Source: Schlegelella_A sp038241255
Lineage (GTDB): Bacteria > Pseudomonadota > Gammaproteobacteria > Burkholderiales > Burkholderiaceae_C
Direction: 5' to 3'
DNA length: 64,000 nucleotides
NCBI GenBank assembly: GCA_038241255.1
Contig: JBBRFW010000005.1
Span: forward strand, 17,295 to 81,294
Shown here: positions 16,423-25,512 of the stretch, piece by piece
How positions within the stretch are numbered: position 1 is the stretch's first letter
Layout: every line of letters begins with the position of its first letter
Translations under genes and position numbers: made by a program
The notes under the pieces: model-generated
What the model was told of the DNA's origin: nothing
Seen by the model: only the letters and a program-made list of their open reading frames with translations
The model's database searches: none

Positions 16423-17874
16423 TCAGCCGTTGGCCAGGCGGGCCGGCCGCTCCCAATCGCCGCCAAGGGCCTTGATCAGGAACACCGACGTGAGAAGGCG
16501 CTGGCCCGAGAGCTGCGCAGCCAGCCGCTCGGCGGCGAGCAGGGACTGCTGCGCCGTGATCACGTCGAGGTAGGTGGTGGCGCCGCCTTCGTAGCGCGCC
16601 GTCGCGAGCTCGAGCACGAGCCGCGCCGTATCGACCGCGATGCGCGCCTGGCGATCGGCGCTCTCGAGCGCGGCCAGGCTGGTGATGCCGTCCTCGACCT
16701 CCTGCATCGCTGTGAGGACGACGCGCCGATAGCTGGCGACGGTCGCGTCGTAGTTAGCGCGCGCGAATTCGACGTTGGCATCGAGCCGGCCCGCCGAAAA
16801 GAGAGGCTGCGCGATCTGCGTCCCGAGCGACCACAGCAGGCTCGGCGCATCGAACAGGTTCACCAAGGTTCGGCTCTCGAAGCCGCCGCTCGGCGCGAGC
16901 AGGATGCTCGGGTAGTAGGCGGCCCGGGCGATGCCGATCTGCGCGTTGGCCGCCGCCATCGCCCGCTCGGCGGAGGCGACGTCGGGACGCCGCTCGAGCA
17001 CGTCGGATGGCACGCCCAGCGGCACTGCCGGCGGCGTCAGCTCGCGGATGTCGGCGGCGAGCGATAACGTGGGCGCGGGTGTGCCGGTGAGTGTCGCGAC
17101 CGCGTGCTCGAACGGGGCGCGCTGGCGGCGCAGCACGTCGAGCTGGGTCAGCGTGGTGTCGAGCAACGATTGTTGCTGGGCGACGTCGAGGCCGGAGGCG
17201 GCGCCGAGGTCGTGGCGCGTGCGCACGAACTCGAACGAGCGGCGCTGAAGCGTGAGCGAGCGCACCAGAACGTCGAGCTCGATGTCGATCGCGCGCAGGT
17301 TGAAGTACGCGGTCGCGAGGTCGGCGCCGAGCAGCAGGCGCGTGTTCTCGAAGTCGGCGGCAGCCTGCTCGGCGCTGGCGCGAACGCCTTCGATCGTGCG
17401 CTGGACGCGGCCGGCGAGGTCGAATTCATAACTCACCGCGAGCGAGACGAGGGCGTCGTTCTGCACCGTCGAGAAGTTCGGCGATGCGTAGTTGCTGAGC
17501 GGCCGGTTCGCCGAGATGCGCTGGCGCGCGCCGCGCCCGTTGAGGCTCGCGTTGGGCAGCAGGCCGGCGCTGGTCGCCGCCACCACGGCGCGTGCCTGCG
17601 CGAGGCGGGCGCCGGCGAGCGCGAGGGTCGGGCTCTGCGCGAGCGCCTGCGCCTGCAAGGCGTCGAGGCGCGCATCGCCGAAGCGCTGCCACCACGGGCC
17701 CTTCGGCGCGGCGTCGTCAGGCGTGCCCTCGCGCCACGGCGCTTCGAGCTTCCAGGCGGTCGGCGTCTCGACCGCGGGACGAACGTAGATGGGTCCGGCG
17801 AAGCATCCCCCCAGCGCGAGCGCGACGCCGAGCGCCGCCGCCGCGACCCGGGCGCGACGCTGCGGGCACGTCAC
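16423..17874 (-). CDS. RND efflux outer-membrane lipoprotein channel (NodT/OprM family)
   Basis: The 483-residue protein is the outer-membrane factor of a tripartite efflux pump. It has a lipoprotein signal with lipobox LGGC and acylated Cys24, then two OEP repeats: PKGPWWQRFGDARLDALQAQ, LARAQ-like coiled coils, and in the second half VPSDVLERRPDVASAERAMA and YEGGATTYLDVITAQQSLLA. The gene begins with GTG at 17874, overlapping the adaptor stop by four bases (GTGA). It is the last cistron of the three-gene efflux operon. Confidence 0.95.
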   Translation of the reverse strand: MTCPQRRARVAAAALGVALALGGCFAGPIYVRPAVETPTAWKLEAPWREGTPDDAAPKGPWWQRFGDARLDALQAQALAQSPTLALAGARLAQARAVVAATSAGLLPNASLNGRGARQRISANRPLSNYASPNFSTVQNDALVSLAVSYEFDLAGRVQRTIEGVRASAEQAAADFENTRLLLGADLATAYFNLRAIDIELDVLVRSLTLQRRSFEFVRTRHDLGAASGLDVAQQQSLLDTTLTQLDVLRRQRAPFEHAVATLTGTPAPTLSLAADIRELTPPAVPLGVPSDVLERRPDVASAERAMAAANAQIGIARAAYYPSILLAPSGGFESRTLVNLFDAPSLLWSLGTQIAQPLFSAGRLDANVEFARANYDATVASYRRVVLTAMQEVEDGITSLAALESADRQARIAVDTARLVLELATARYEGGATTYLDVITAQQSLLAAERLAAQLSGQRLLTSVFLIKALGGDWERPARLANG

Positions 17875-19109
17875 GGCAGCGCCTTGGCGGCAGCGGGCCG
17901 GCCGGTGCGCGTGCCGCTCGCCGCGCCGTCGTCGGTCGCGAGCGTGACGGTCTCGCCCTCGCCGAGCGAATCGGAAGGGTTGAGGACCAGGCGCTCACCG
18001 GCGGCGATGCCGTCGATCACCTCGATCGATTCGCCAAGGTTGCGGCCGAGCATAACCGGCTTCAAGTGCACGCGACCCGCCGCGTCGACGACGGCGACAC
18101 GCGTGCCTTCGCCGCGAAAGAGCAGCACGTTGCTCGGCACGACGAGGGTGCGGTTGCCGGCGAGCAGCAGATCGACCTGGACGTAGGCCCCGGGCAGCAG
18201 CGTGCCGTCCTTGTTGGGCAGAGCGATCTCGACCTGCATCGTTCGCGTCGCCGGATCGATCGACGCCGCCGTGCGCGCGACTTCACCGGTGAACGACCGG
18301 CCGCGCAGCTCTGCCTGCGTGACCACGACCTTCTGCCCGGCCCGCACCAGCTGGGCGTACGACTGCGGCACGTTCACGTAGACGCGCAGTGGGTCCATCT
18401 GGGTCAGGACGAAGAGCGTCTTGCCGCTCGAATCGATCAGGTCGCCGACATCGACGTTCCTGCGCGTGATGACGCCGTCGAACGGCGCCGTGACCCGCGT
18501 GAAGCCCTGCAGCTGGCGCAGCCGCTGCACGTTGGCGTCGGCGGCGGCGAGGTTGGCGACCGCCTGGGTAACGCCGCTGCGCCGCTCGTCGAGCTCCTGC
18601 TGCGAGACGACGTCCTTCTTGCGCAGCGCCTCCCAGCGATCGACCGTGCTCCTGGCCAGCGCCAGGCTGGCCGCGGTCTGCTGGCGCGCCGCCTCGGCCT
18701 GTGAAAGCTGCTGGTCGATCTCGGGCGACTCGATGACCGCGAGCAGCTCGCCCTTGGCGACGTGGCTGCCGATGTCCTTGCTCCAGCGCTTGACGTAGCC
18801 CGCCGAGCGAGCCGCCAGCGGCGCCTGCCGGAAGCCCTGCAGCGAGCCCGGCAGGGCGAGCGTCTGGCCGCCTTCGCTGGTCTTCGCGACCGTCGTCTTG
18901 ACGTACGAGACGGTGCCTTCGGCGGCGGTCGATTCGAGCACCTTGGCGTTCGCCAGCCGGCCGAGGATCGTCCGGCCGGCGCCGACGACGAGCAGCACGA
19001 GGACGACGATGACCGCGATCCTCGTGCGGCGCGCGAGGGGCGCGCGCTGCGCCAGATCGGCGGCCGGCGGGGGCGCTCCGGCATGGAACGACGGGGGGTG
19101 ATCGGCCAT
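17871..19109 (-). CDS. RND efflux periplasmic adaptor (membrane fusion protein)
   Basis: The 412-residue adaptor has an N-terminal membrane anchor (IAVIVVLVLLVVGAGRTILG, about residues 31-50) without a lipobox. The barrel-sandwich and alpha-hairpin domains follow: SAGYVKRWSKDIGSHVAKGE, LLAVIESPEIDQQLSQAEAA, then VTAPFDGVITRRNVDVGDLI, and a beta-barrel part with ARTAASIDPATRTMQVEIAL. It bridges the inner-membrane pump and the outer-membrane channel. Its ATG lies three bases after the pump gene stop and its stop overlaps the channel start, so all three are surely one transcript. Confidence 0.95.
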   Translation of the reverse strand: MADHPPSFHAGAPPPAADLAQRAPLARRTRIAVIVVLVLLVVGAGRTILGRLANAKVLESTAAEGTVSYVKTTVAKTSEGGQTLALPGSLQGFRQAPLAARSAGYVKRWSKDIGSHVAKGELLAVIESPEIDQQLSQAEAARQQTAASLALARSTVDRWEALRKKDVVSQQELDERRSGVTQAVANLAAADANVQRLRQLQGFTRVTAPFDGVITRRNVDVGDLIDSSGKTLFVLTQMDPLRVYVNVPQSYAQLVRAGQKVVVTQAELRGRSFTGEVARTAASIDPATRTMQVEIALPNKDGTLLPGAYVQVDLLLAGNRTLVVPSNVLLFRGEGTRVAVVDAAGRVHLKPVMLGRNLGESIEVIDGIAAGERLVLNPSDSLGEGETVTLATDDGAASGTRTGRPAAAKALP

Positions 19110-19112
19110 CGG

Positions 19113-22100
19113 TCAGGCTTCTCGCAGGATCGGTTCCGGCGCGGCGTCGCGCGCGGCCGCGTGCGCGGCGTGCCGGCGCCCGAGCCGCTCGTGGACGCCG
19201 GCGAACACGACCGGCACGAAGAGCAGCGTCGAGACGGTCGCGAACAGCAGGCCGCCGATGACCGCGCGGCCGAGCGGAGCGTTCTGCTCGGCGCCTTCGC
19301 CAATGCCCAGCGCCATCGGAATCATGCCGATGATCATCGCCAGCGCCGTCATCAGCACCGGCCGGATGCGGGTCGCGCCGGCTTCGAGCACAGCCAGTCG
19401 GGGCGCCGCACCCTCCTGCTGGCGCTGGCGCGCGAACGAGACGAGCAGGATGCTGTTGGCGGTCGCGACGCCCATCGTCATGATCGCGCCAGTGAGCGCC
19501 GGCACCGAGAGCGTCGTGCCGCTGATGAAGAGCATCCAGGCGATGCCGGCGAGCGCCGCGGGCAGCGCGGCGACGATGATCACGGCGTCGATCCACGACT
19601 GGAAATTGACGACGATGAGCAGGTAGACGAGAACGATCGCCATCGCCAGACCGACGCCGAGACCGATGAACGACGCCTGCATCGTCTGCACCTGGCCGCG
19701 CAGCACGACCTGGCTGCCGCGCGGCAGCTTCGGCCGCACCTCGTCGACGAGCGTCTGCACCCGCGCGGCGACGCTGGCCAGATCGGTGCCGTGCACGCTG
19801 ACGTAGACGTCGATCGCCGGCAGGATGTTGTAACGCGAGACCACCGCCGCCTGCCGCGCCGACGTTGCCTCGACCAGGTTGCCGAGCAGCTGGGGCGCCG
19901 CCGCGGCGGTCGACGTGCCCGGGCCGCTGGTGCCCGCGACCGGTACGTTGAGGAGCGCATCGAGCGAGTCGACCCGATACTGCGGCGCCTGCACGGCCAC
20001 CGAGTAGACGACGCCGTTGGCGGGATTGAGCCAGAACGCCGGCGCGGTCTGCGAGCTGCCCGAGAGCGAGACCAGCACGTTCTGGCCGACGTTCTGCGCC
20101 GACAGGCCCATCTGCTGCAGGCGCGTGCGGTCCATCTGCAGGTTGACCGCGGGCGCGTCGAGGCGCTGGTGCACGTGCGCATCGACGGCGCCGGGGATCT
20201 GCTTGATGCGCTTGGCGAGGCCCGCGGCCAGCGCCGCGTTCGCCGTCAGCTCGTTGCCCGTGAACTGCACGTCGATCGCCGCGGGCAGGCCGAAGTTGAG
20301 GATCTGGGTGACGATGTCGGCCGGCTGGAAGAAGAACTCGATGCCGGGAAAGCGCTTGGGCAGCTCGGCGCGCAGGCGGGTCACGAACTCGTCGGTCGGC
20401 CCGTGGCCTTCCTTGAGCGAGAGTTGGATCTCGCCGTCGAGCGTGCCGATCGTTCCCGCATTGCTGTAGGACAGGTTGATGCCGCTGTTGGGAACGCCGA
20501 GGTTGTCGAGAATCGTCTCGAGCTGATCCTTGGGCACCAGCTGGCGGATCGCCGCTTCGACATCGTCGGCCAGGCGCGCCGTCTCCTCGATGCGCGTGCC
20601 AGTCGGCGCGCGCAGGTGCAGGCGGATCTGACCGGCATCGACGCTCGGAAAGAAGTCGCGGCCCAGGAACGGGTAGAGGCCGCAGGAGAGCAGGCAGAAG
20701 GCAAGGAAGGCGGTGCCGAAGACCCCGCGCTTCTCGAGCAGGTCCGAGAGCGCGACCGTATAGGCGCCGCGCACCCGCTCGAATTGGCGATCGAAGCCGC
20801 GGTAGATGCGCAGCAGCGCACTCGGCCGCGCCGATTCGTCGGGCTTGCCCTCGCCGTGCGTGCCGCGCATCAGCAGCATCATCATCGTCGGCACCAGCGT
20901 TCGCGACAGGATGTACGACGCGATCATCGCGATCACCACCGCCTCGGCGAGCGGAACGAACAGGAAGCGGGCGACGCCGGAGAGGAAGAACATCGGCACG
21001 AAGACGATGCAGATGCTCAGGGTCGAGACGAGCGCCGGCACGCCGATCTCGCCCGCGCCGATGACAATCGCCTCCTCGAGCGGCTGGCCGAGATGCAGGT
21101 GCCGCTCGATGTTCTCGATCGTCACGATCGCCTGGTCGACGAGGATGCCGACCGAGAGCGCCATGCCGCCGAGCGTCATCAGGTTGAGCGTCTCGCCGAG
21201 CATCTGCAGGACCAGGATCGAGACCAGGATCGAGAGCGGGATCGTCAGCGCGATGATCAACGTCGAGCGCCAGTTGCCGAGGAAGAGAAGCACCATCACC
21301 GAGGTCAGGCCGGCGGCGATCAGCGCCTCGACGACGACGCCCTGCACCGCTGCCTTGACGAACACCGACTGGTCGAAGAGCGGTGCCACCTTGAGGTCGG
21401 CGGGCAGGATCGACTGCACGCGCGGCAGGATCGTGCGCAGGTTGGCGACGATGTCGAGGGTCGACGCACCGCCGTTCTTCAGCACCGAGAGGAGGACGCC
21501 GCGCGCGCCGTCCTTGCGGACGATGTTGGTCTGCGGCGAGAAGCCGTCGCGCACGTTGGCCACGTCGCGCAGGTAGGTCGTCGTGCCGCCGGCCGAGGTC
21601 TTTATCGGCAGGTCGTTGAGGCCCGCGATCGCTTCCGGCGAGCCGTTCATTCGCACCGTGTACTCGGTGTCGCCGAACTTGGCGGTGCCCGAGGGCAGGA
21701 TTAGGTTCTGCAGGTTGACCGCGTTGACTACGTCGGCCGGCGCCAGGCCGCGGGCCTGCAGTGCCTGGATGTCGAGGTCGACCGAGATCAGCCGGTTCTT
21801 GCCGCCGTACGGGAACGGGATTGCCACGCCCGGGATCGTGATGAGCTGCGGCCTGAGCGTGTTGATCGCGGCGTCGAAGACCGCCTGCTCGGGCAGCGTC
21901 GGGCTCGACATGCCGAGCTGGACGACCGGGATGCTCGACGCCGAGTACTTGATGACGAGCGGCGGCGTGATGCCGGGCGGCAGCTGGCGCACCTGCGCCT
22001 GCTCGATCGCCACGACCTGGGCGATCGCGGTCTGGATGTTGGCGGTCGGCTGGAAGATGACCTTGATGATCGAGATGCCGGCGAGTGAGGTCGACTCGAT

Positions 22101-22340
22101 GTGCTCGATGTCGCTCACCGTCGTCGTCAGGCTGCGTTCGTTCTGAGCGGCGATGCGCTGGCCCATCTCCTGCGCCGGCAGGCCGTTGTAGTTCCAGACG
22201 ATCGAGATCACCGGGATGTTGATTTCCGGGAAGATGTCGGTCGCCATGTTGAGCAGCGCGAACGGCGTCGCCAGGACGATCAGCATGGCCATCACGATGA
22301 ACGTGTACGGGCGCTTCAGCGCGAGCTGGACGATCGACAT
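19113..22340 (-). CDS. RND efflux inner-membrane pump with atypical proton-relay residues
   Basis: The 1075-residue AcrB-class protein has twelve expected membrane helices and two large periplasmic loops; the N-terminus IVQLALKRPYTFIVMAMLIV is typical. It exports small molecules by proton antiport together with the adaptor and channel encoded downstream. In TM4 the canonical double aspartate of AcrB (Asp407-Asp408) reads Asp402-Gln403 (GILVDQAIVTIEN). In TM10, where AcrB has a lysine within its AKNA motif, the sequence is VATANSILLVSFA. Some RND subfamilies have similar changes (a single Asp occurs in CusA), so this does not mean inactivity. First gene of the operon; 187 bases separate it from the divergent gene at 22528. 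The C-terminal tail is Ala/His-rich. Substrate unknown. Confidence 0.94.
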   Translation of the reverse strand: MSIVQLALKRPYTFIVMAMLIVLATPFALLNMATDIFPEINIPVISIVWNYNGLPAQEMGQRIAAQNERSLTTTVSDIEHIESTSLAGISIIKVIFQPTANIQTAIAQVVAIEQAQVRQLPPGITPPLVIKYSASSIPVVQLGMSSPTLPEQAVFDAAINTLRPQLITIPGVAIPFPYGGKNRLISVDLDIQALQARGLAPADVVNAVNLQNLILPSGTAKFGDTEYTVRMNGSPEAIAGLNDLPIKTSAGGTTTYLRDVANVRDGFSPQTNIVRKDGARGVLLSVLKNGGASTLDIVANLRTILPRVQSILPADLKVAPLFDQSVFVKAAVQGVVVEALIAAGLTSVMVLLFLGNWRSTLIIALTIPLSILVSILVLQMLGETLNLMTLGGMALSVGILVDQAIVTIENIERHLHLGQPLEEAIVIGAGEIGVPALVSTLSICIVFVPMFFLSGVARFLFVPLAEAVVIAMIASYILSRTLVPTMMMLLMRGTHGEGKPDESARPSALLRIYRGFDRQFERVRGAYTVALSDLLEKRGVFGTAFLAFCLLSCGLYPFLGRDFFPSVDAGQIRLHLRAPTGTRIEETARLADDVEAAIRQLVPKDQLETILDNLGVPNSGINLSYSNAGTIGTLDGEIQLSLKEGHGPTDEFVTRLRAELPKRFPGIEFFFQPADIVTQILNFGLPAAIDVQFTGNELTANAALAAGLAKRIKQIPGAVDAHVHQRLDAPAVNLQMDRTRLQQMGLSAQNVGQNVLVSLSGSSQTAPAFWLNPANGVVYSVAVQAPQYRVDSLDALLNVPVAGTSGPGTSTAAAAPQLLGNLVEATSARQAAVVSRYNILPAIDVYVSVHGTDLASVAARVQTLVDEVRPKLPRGSQVVLRGQVQTMQASFIGLGVGLAMAIVLVYLLIVVNFQSWIDAVIIVAALPAALAGIAWMLFISGTTLSVPALTGAIMTMGVATANSILLVSFARQRQQEGAAPRLAVLEAGATRIRPVLMTALAMIIGMIPMALGIGEGAEQNAPLGRAVIGGLLFATVSTLLFVPVVFAGVHERLGRRHAAHAAARDAAPEPILREA

Positions 22341-22527
22341 TCGGCGTGGGCGGGAGCGCGGAGGGTCGCGGCGAAACGGCGATGATATTCAGAGTCCCGG
22401 ACGGGCCGTCGGCAATGTCTTACCGGCCGCCGCCGGCTTGTCCCACACACCGCACGCGGCCGCTGAAATAAGGTTACCGATTCGACGGACACTCTGCCTC
22501 CCCCCGCCACCCTGCTGCGAGAACGCC

Positions 22528-23160
22528 ATGGCCACCACCACTCCCACTGCCGCCCGGCCCGCCGCCGCCGAAGGCGACAGCACCGACACCCAGAGCACCG
22601 TGCAGAAGCTGCGCGACCAGGCCGACGCGGTCGTCCAGCGCATCCAGCCTCAGATCACCGCGGTCTCGACCTACGCCCGCGACGAGCCGACCAAGGCGCT
22701 GCTGATTTCGGCCGCGACCGGCGCGGCGCTTATGGGTCTGATCGCGCTGGCGATGCGCGTCGGCTCGCGCTCCCCCGCTGAATCGGCCGCCTCGGCGGGC
22801 AAGTCGGCCATGGCGGCGATCCGCGACGCGGCACTCGATCTCGCCGACAGCGCCCAGAGCATGGCCGCCGATGCGCTCGAGAGCGCGCAGAAGCGCGTCT
22901 CCGACGCCTTCTCGAGCACCCAGAAGCGCGCCGCAGCGGGTGCCGCCGCGAGCACCGACAGCGTCTCGGAGGCCGCTGCCGACGCCTGGAAGAAGGTGCG
23001 CGAGCAGGCTGGCCCCATGGTCGACAAGATCAGGCCGCAGCTCGATGCCGTCACCGCCTACGCCAAGGACGAGCCCGTGCGCGCGGCGCTCGGCCTCGCC
23101 GCGGCCGGTGCCATTGTGGCCGGGCTGATCGCGCTGACGCGTTCGTCGCAGGACGACTGA
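22528..23160 (+). CDS. DUF883/YqjD-like membrane-anchored protein with internal duplication
   Basis: The 210-residue protein contains two similar modules of about 51 residues. Module 1 (27-77) reads KLRDQADAVVQRIQPQITAV ... YARDEPTKALL ... LMGLIALAMR. Module 2 (156-206) reads KVREQAGPMVDKIRPQLDAV ... YAKDEPVRAAL ... VAGLIALTR. Each has a helical charged part, the D/E-E-P turn and a Gly/Ala-rich membrane helix, the arrangement of the ElaB/YqjD/YgaM (DUF883) tail anchors, which normally have one such module. The middle (80-155) is an Ala/Ser-rich amphipathic region with repeated SAQ and STQKR phrases. Known relatives are stationary-phase or osmotic stress membrane proteins, some ribosome-associated. 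Function here is inferred only. Confidence 0.75.
   Translation: MATTTPTAARPAAAEGDSTDTQSTVQKLRDQADAVVQRIQPQITAVSTYARDEPTKALLISAATGAALMGLIALAMRVGSRSPAESAASAGKSAMAAIRDAALDLADSAQSMAADALESAQKRVSDAFSSTQKRAAAGAAASTDSVSEAAADAWKKVREQAGPMVDKIRPQLDAVTAYAKDEPVRAALGLAAAGAIVAGLIALTRSSQDD
22606..23145 (+). repeat. Two diverged coding repeats of 153 bp inside the DUF883-like gene
   Basis: Copies lie at 22606-22758 and 22993-23145, in the same frame and orientation, separated by 234 bases. The shared protein pattern is K-x-R-[DE]-Q-A followed by [VI]-[QR]-P-Q, then TYA/TAYA-[RK]-DEP and GLIAL. They appear to result from an old in-frame duplication. Confidence 0.8.
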
Positions 23161-23166
23161 GCCGTC

Positions 23167-23195
23167 GCCGGCCGCGCCTCGCGCGCACGGCCGGC
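23167..23195 (+). terminator. Possible hairpin after the DUF883-like gene
   Basis: GCCGGCCG at 23167-23174 pairs with CGGCCGGC at 23188-23195 over a 13-base loop, starting seven bases after the stop codon. There is no T-run after it, so it is at best a weak or factor-assisted terminator or an mRNA-stabilising hairpin; in DNA this G+C-rich it may be chance. Confidence 0.3.
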
Positions 23196-23265
23196 GCCGC
23201 CTTCCGGTGACGCAAGCGGCACAGCGTTTGCCTCAGGCGCTGCATCCACCTCATAGGAGCTGCGC

Positions 23266-23859
23266 ATGTCGCCCCATCAGAACGCCCGTCTTTCCGCCCT
23301 TTCCGCGTGCGTCGGCCTGGCCCTCGCCGCTGCCGCCGCAGGGTCGGTCGCGCAGGGCGCGACGGCGGCCGCGACCCCGGGCATGAAGGCCGGCGCCTCC
23401 GTCGCTTCGCCCGACAAGGGATTCACCATGAAGGCTGCCGAGGGCGGCATGGCCGAGGTCGAGCTCGGCAAGCTTGCGCAGCAAAAAGGGTCGAGCGACC
23501 AGGTCAAGCAGTTCGGCTCGCGCATGGTCGACGACCACAGCAAGGCCAACGCCGAGCTGACGCAGCTCGCCGGCAGCAAGGGCATCACCCTGCCGACCGA
23601 CCTCGACGCCAAGCACAAGAGCGAGCTGGCGAAGATGCAAAAGCTCTCGGGCGCCCAGTTCGACCGCGCCTACATGGACGGCATGGTGAAGGACCACAAG
23701 GAAGACGTCGCCGATTTCCGCAAGGAGTCGACCTCCGGCAAGGACAGCGACATCAAGGCGTTTGCCGCCAAGACGCTGCCGACGCTCGAGGACCACATGA
23801 AGATGGCGCAGTCGACCGACTCCGCCGTCAAGAGCGCGAAGTCGACCGCCAGCCGCTGA
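23266..23859 (+). CDS. Exported DUF4142 protein
   Basis: The 197-residue protein has a signal peptide (residues 1 to about 30, with LALAAAAAGSVAQG) and a DUF4142 four-helix, ferritin-like domain: GFTMKAAEGGMAEVELGKLA, QFGSRMVDDHSKANAELTQL, FDRAYMDGMVKDHKEDVADF and LPTLEDHMKMAQ. The H and E/D residues in these helices are the family hallmark. A strong AGGAG precedes ATG 23266. DUF4142 proteins are periplasmic and often found near stress genes; the reaction is unknown. It follows the DUF883-like gene by 105 bases, so both may belong to an envelope stress response. Confidence 0.93.
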   Translation: MSPHQNARLSALSACVGLALAAAAAGSVAQGATAAATPGMKAGASVASPDKGFTMKAAEGGMAEVELGKLAQQKGSSDQVKQFGSRMVDDHSKANAELTQLAGSKGITLPTDLDAKHKSELAKMQKLSGAQFDRAYMDGMVKDHKEDVADFRKESTSGKDSDIKAFAAKTLPTLEDHMKMAQSTDSAVKSAKSTASR

Positions 23860-23952
23860 GCGGCCGCGCTCCCGCGCCGGCACGCTCGACCGGCGTCGAG
23901 GCGCGGCGGTATAAGCAGCAGACGTCTCGTCGCGCGGGGCGATGGAGTCACC

Positions 23953-24993
23953 ATGTACGTTCGCAACGCCTGGTACGTCGCCTGCACCGTCGACGAGATC
24001 GCCGTCGCGCCGCTCGGCCGTTCGATCTGCGGTCAGCGCATGGTGCTGTTCCGCAGCGAGGGCGGCGCCGTCTCGGCGCTCGAAGACTTCTGCCCGCACC
24101 GCGGCGCTCCGCTGTCGCTCGGCCGCGTCCGGGAGGATGGCCGCATCGTCTGCGGCTACCACGGCCTGGTCATGGGCGGCGACGGCCGCTGCATCGGCAT
24201 GCCCGGGCAGCGGGTGCGACCGACGATCCGCTCGTATCCGGCGCTCGAGCGCCACGGATTCGTCTGGGTCTGGCCCGGCGAGAAGGGCGCCGCCGATCCG
24301 GCGCGCCTGCATCCACTGCCCTGGGCCGGGAGCCCAAACTGGGCGTACGGCGGCGGCCTCTATCACGTCAGGTGCGACTACCGGCTCATGATCGACAACC
24401 TGATGGACCTCACGCACGAGACCTACGTGCACGCGACCAGCATCGGCCAGCCGGAGATCGAGGACGCGGCGCCGGACACACGAGTCGAGGGCGATTCGGC
24501 GATCACCAGCCGCTTCATGAGCAACATCGCGGCGCCGCCGTTCTGGCGCGCCGCGCTGCGCGGCAACCATCTCGCCGACGAGGTGCCGGTCGATCGCTGG
24601 CAGATCTGCCGATTCAGCCCGCCGAGCCACGTGATGATCGAAGTCGGCGTCGCCCACGCCGGACACGGCGGCTACGACGCGCCGCCCGAGCGCAAGGTGT
24701 CGAGCGTCGTGGTCGACTTCATCACCCCCGAGACCGACACCTCGATCTGGTACTTCTGGGGCATGGCGCGCAACTTCAACGTCGAGGACCAGGCGCTCAC
24801 GGCGGCGATCCGCGACGGCCAGGCGGCGATCTTCGGGGAGGACGTCGGCATCCTGGAGGCACAGCAGCGCAGCCTCTCCGAGCAGCCGAGCCGACACCTG
24901 ATGCGGCTGAACATCGACATGGGCGGCTTCGAGGCGCGCCGCATCCTCGAGCGGCTTGTCGCCGAAGAGCAGAACGACCTGCTGAAGAGCTGA
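23953..24993 (+). CDS. VanA-like Rieske [2Fe-2S] oxygenase, second copy
   Basis: The 346-residue oxygenase has Rieske ligands Cys47/His49 (DFCPHRGAPLSLG) and Cys67/His70 (VCGYHG), and the mononuclear iron motif DNLMDLTHETYVH with His155 and His160. It resembles VanA-type demethylases and has the same MYVRNxWYV start as the oxygenase at 13948, but it lacks that protein's repetitive tail and is clearly diverged. GGAG sits eight bases before ATG 23953. No reductase gene or transporter adjoins it. Probable role: oxidative demethylation or hydroxylation of an aromatic acid. Confidence 0.92.
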   Translation: MYVRNAWYVACTVDEIAVAPLGRSICGQRMVLFRSEGGAVSALEDFCPHRGAPLSLGRVREDGRIVCGYHGLVMGGDGRCIGMPGQRVRPTIRSYPALERHGFVWVWPGEKGAADPARLHPLPWAGSPNWAYGGGLYHVRCDYRLMIDNLMDLTHETYVHATSIGQPEIEDAAPDTRVEGDSAITSRFMSNIAAPPFWRAALRGNHLADEVPVDRWQICRFSPPSHVMIEVGVAHAGHGGYDAPPERKVSSVVVDFITPETDTSIWYFWGMARNFNVEDQALTAAIRDGQAAIFGEDVGILEAQQRSLSEQPSRHLMRLNIDMGGFEARRILERLVAEEQNDLLKS

Positions 24994-25068
24994 CCTGAAG
25001 GCGCGCCGAACGGGCGCGAACTTGAGTCCGCCCGTCCGCGCGGGCCGGCCGCACGTCAGAAGCGCTGG

Positions 25069-25512
25069 GGACCGCCGGTCGCCGCACCGCAACCGCGCGT
25101 CGCGTGGCCGTTCGCCTTCCGCGGCAGCGTCATCGCCGGCGCCCAGTGGGTCGTCCTCGCCAGCGACATGGACGGGCTCGGCGCAGCGTCCGACGCCGAC
25201 CGCCAAGCGCATCCGAACCAGACCGTCAATGCCGTCAACGGCGTGATCACGGCGGTCAACCCGGTCGGCACAATCACCGTCATGCAAACGAAGGCAGACC
25301 GGCCCGTGGCCGCCGCCGTCTACACGGTCACCCTCGCACGCGAAGTTCATGGAAGGCCACGCGTCATGTCTGGCGCCACAGGTTACGGTGCAGGCGATTG
25401 GCTCGCTCGCCGGGACGACGCTGGCGGCGAAGATCATGACCGTGAAGGGCTGCGCAGGCGAGGTGCACTCCGAGCCGCACGCGCCGGAGCCGGCACCGGC
25501 GGCGCCGGGTGA
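25069..25512 (+). pseudogene. Possible remnant of a small beta-rich protein (DUF5666-like), frameshifted
   Basis: The 700-base stretch between 24994 and 25693 has no intact gene that I can support. Within it one frame gives NQTVNAVNGVITAVNPVG then TITVMQTKADRPVAAAVY, and a second frame from about 25375 gives VTVQAIGSLAGTTLAAKIMT followed by VKG. The alternating pattern (V-x-G-x-I-T-A-V, then A-x-G-S-L-x-G-T-x-L-x-A) resembles DUF5666-like secreted beta proteins read across one frameshift. Evidence is thin: no start, signal peptide or conserved motif is firm. Base composition matches the neighbours. Confidence 0.3.

Noticed and set aside
18762..21704. A 980-codon open frame on the plus strand opposite the RND adaptor and pump
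   Set aside because: Its product is dominated by Arg, Asp, His and Glu with no hydrophobic core, and the minus strand encodes clear RND proteins. It is an antisense effect of G+C bias.
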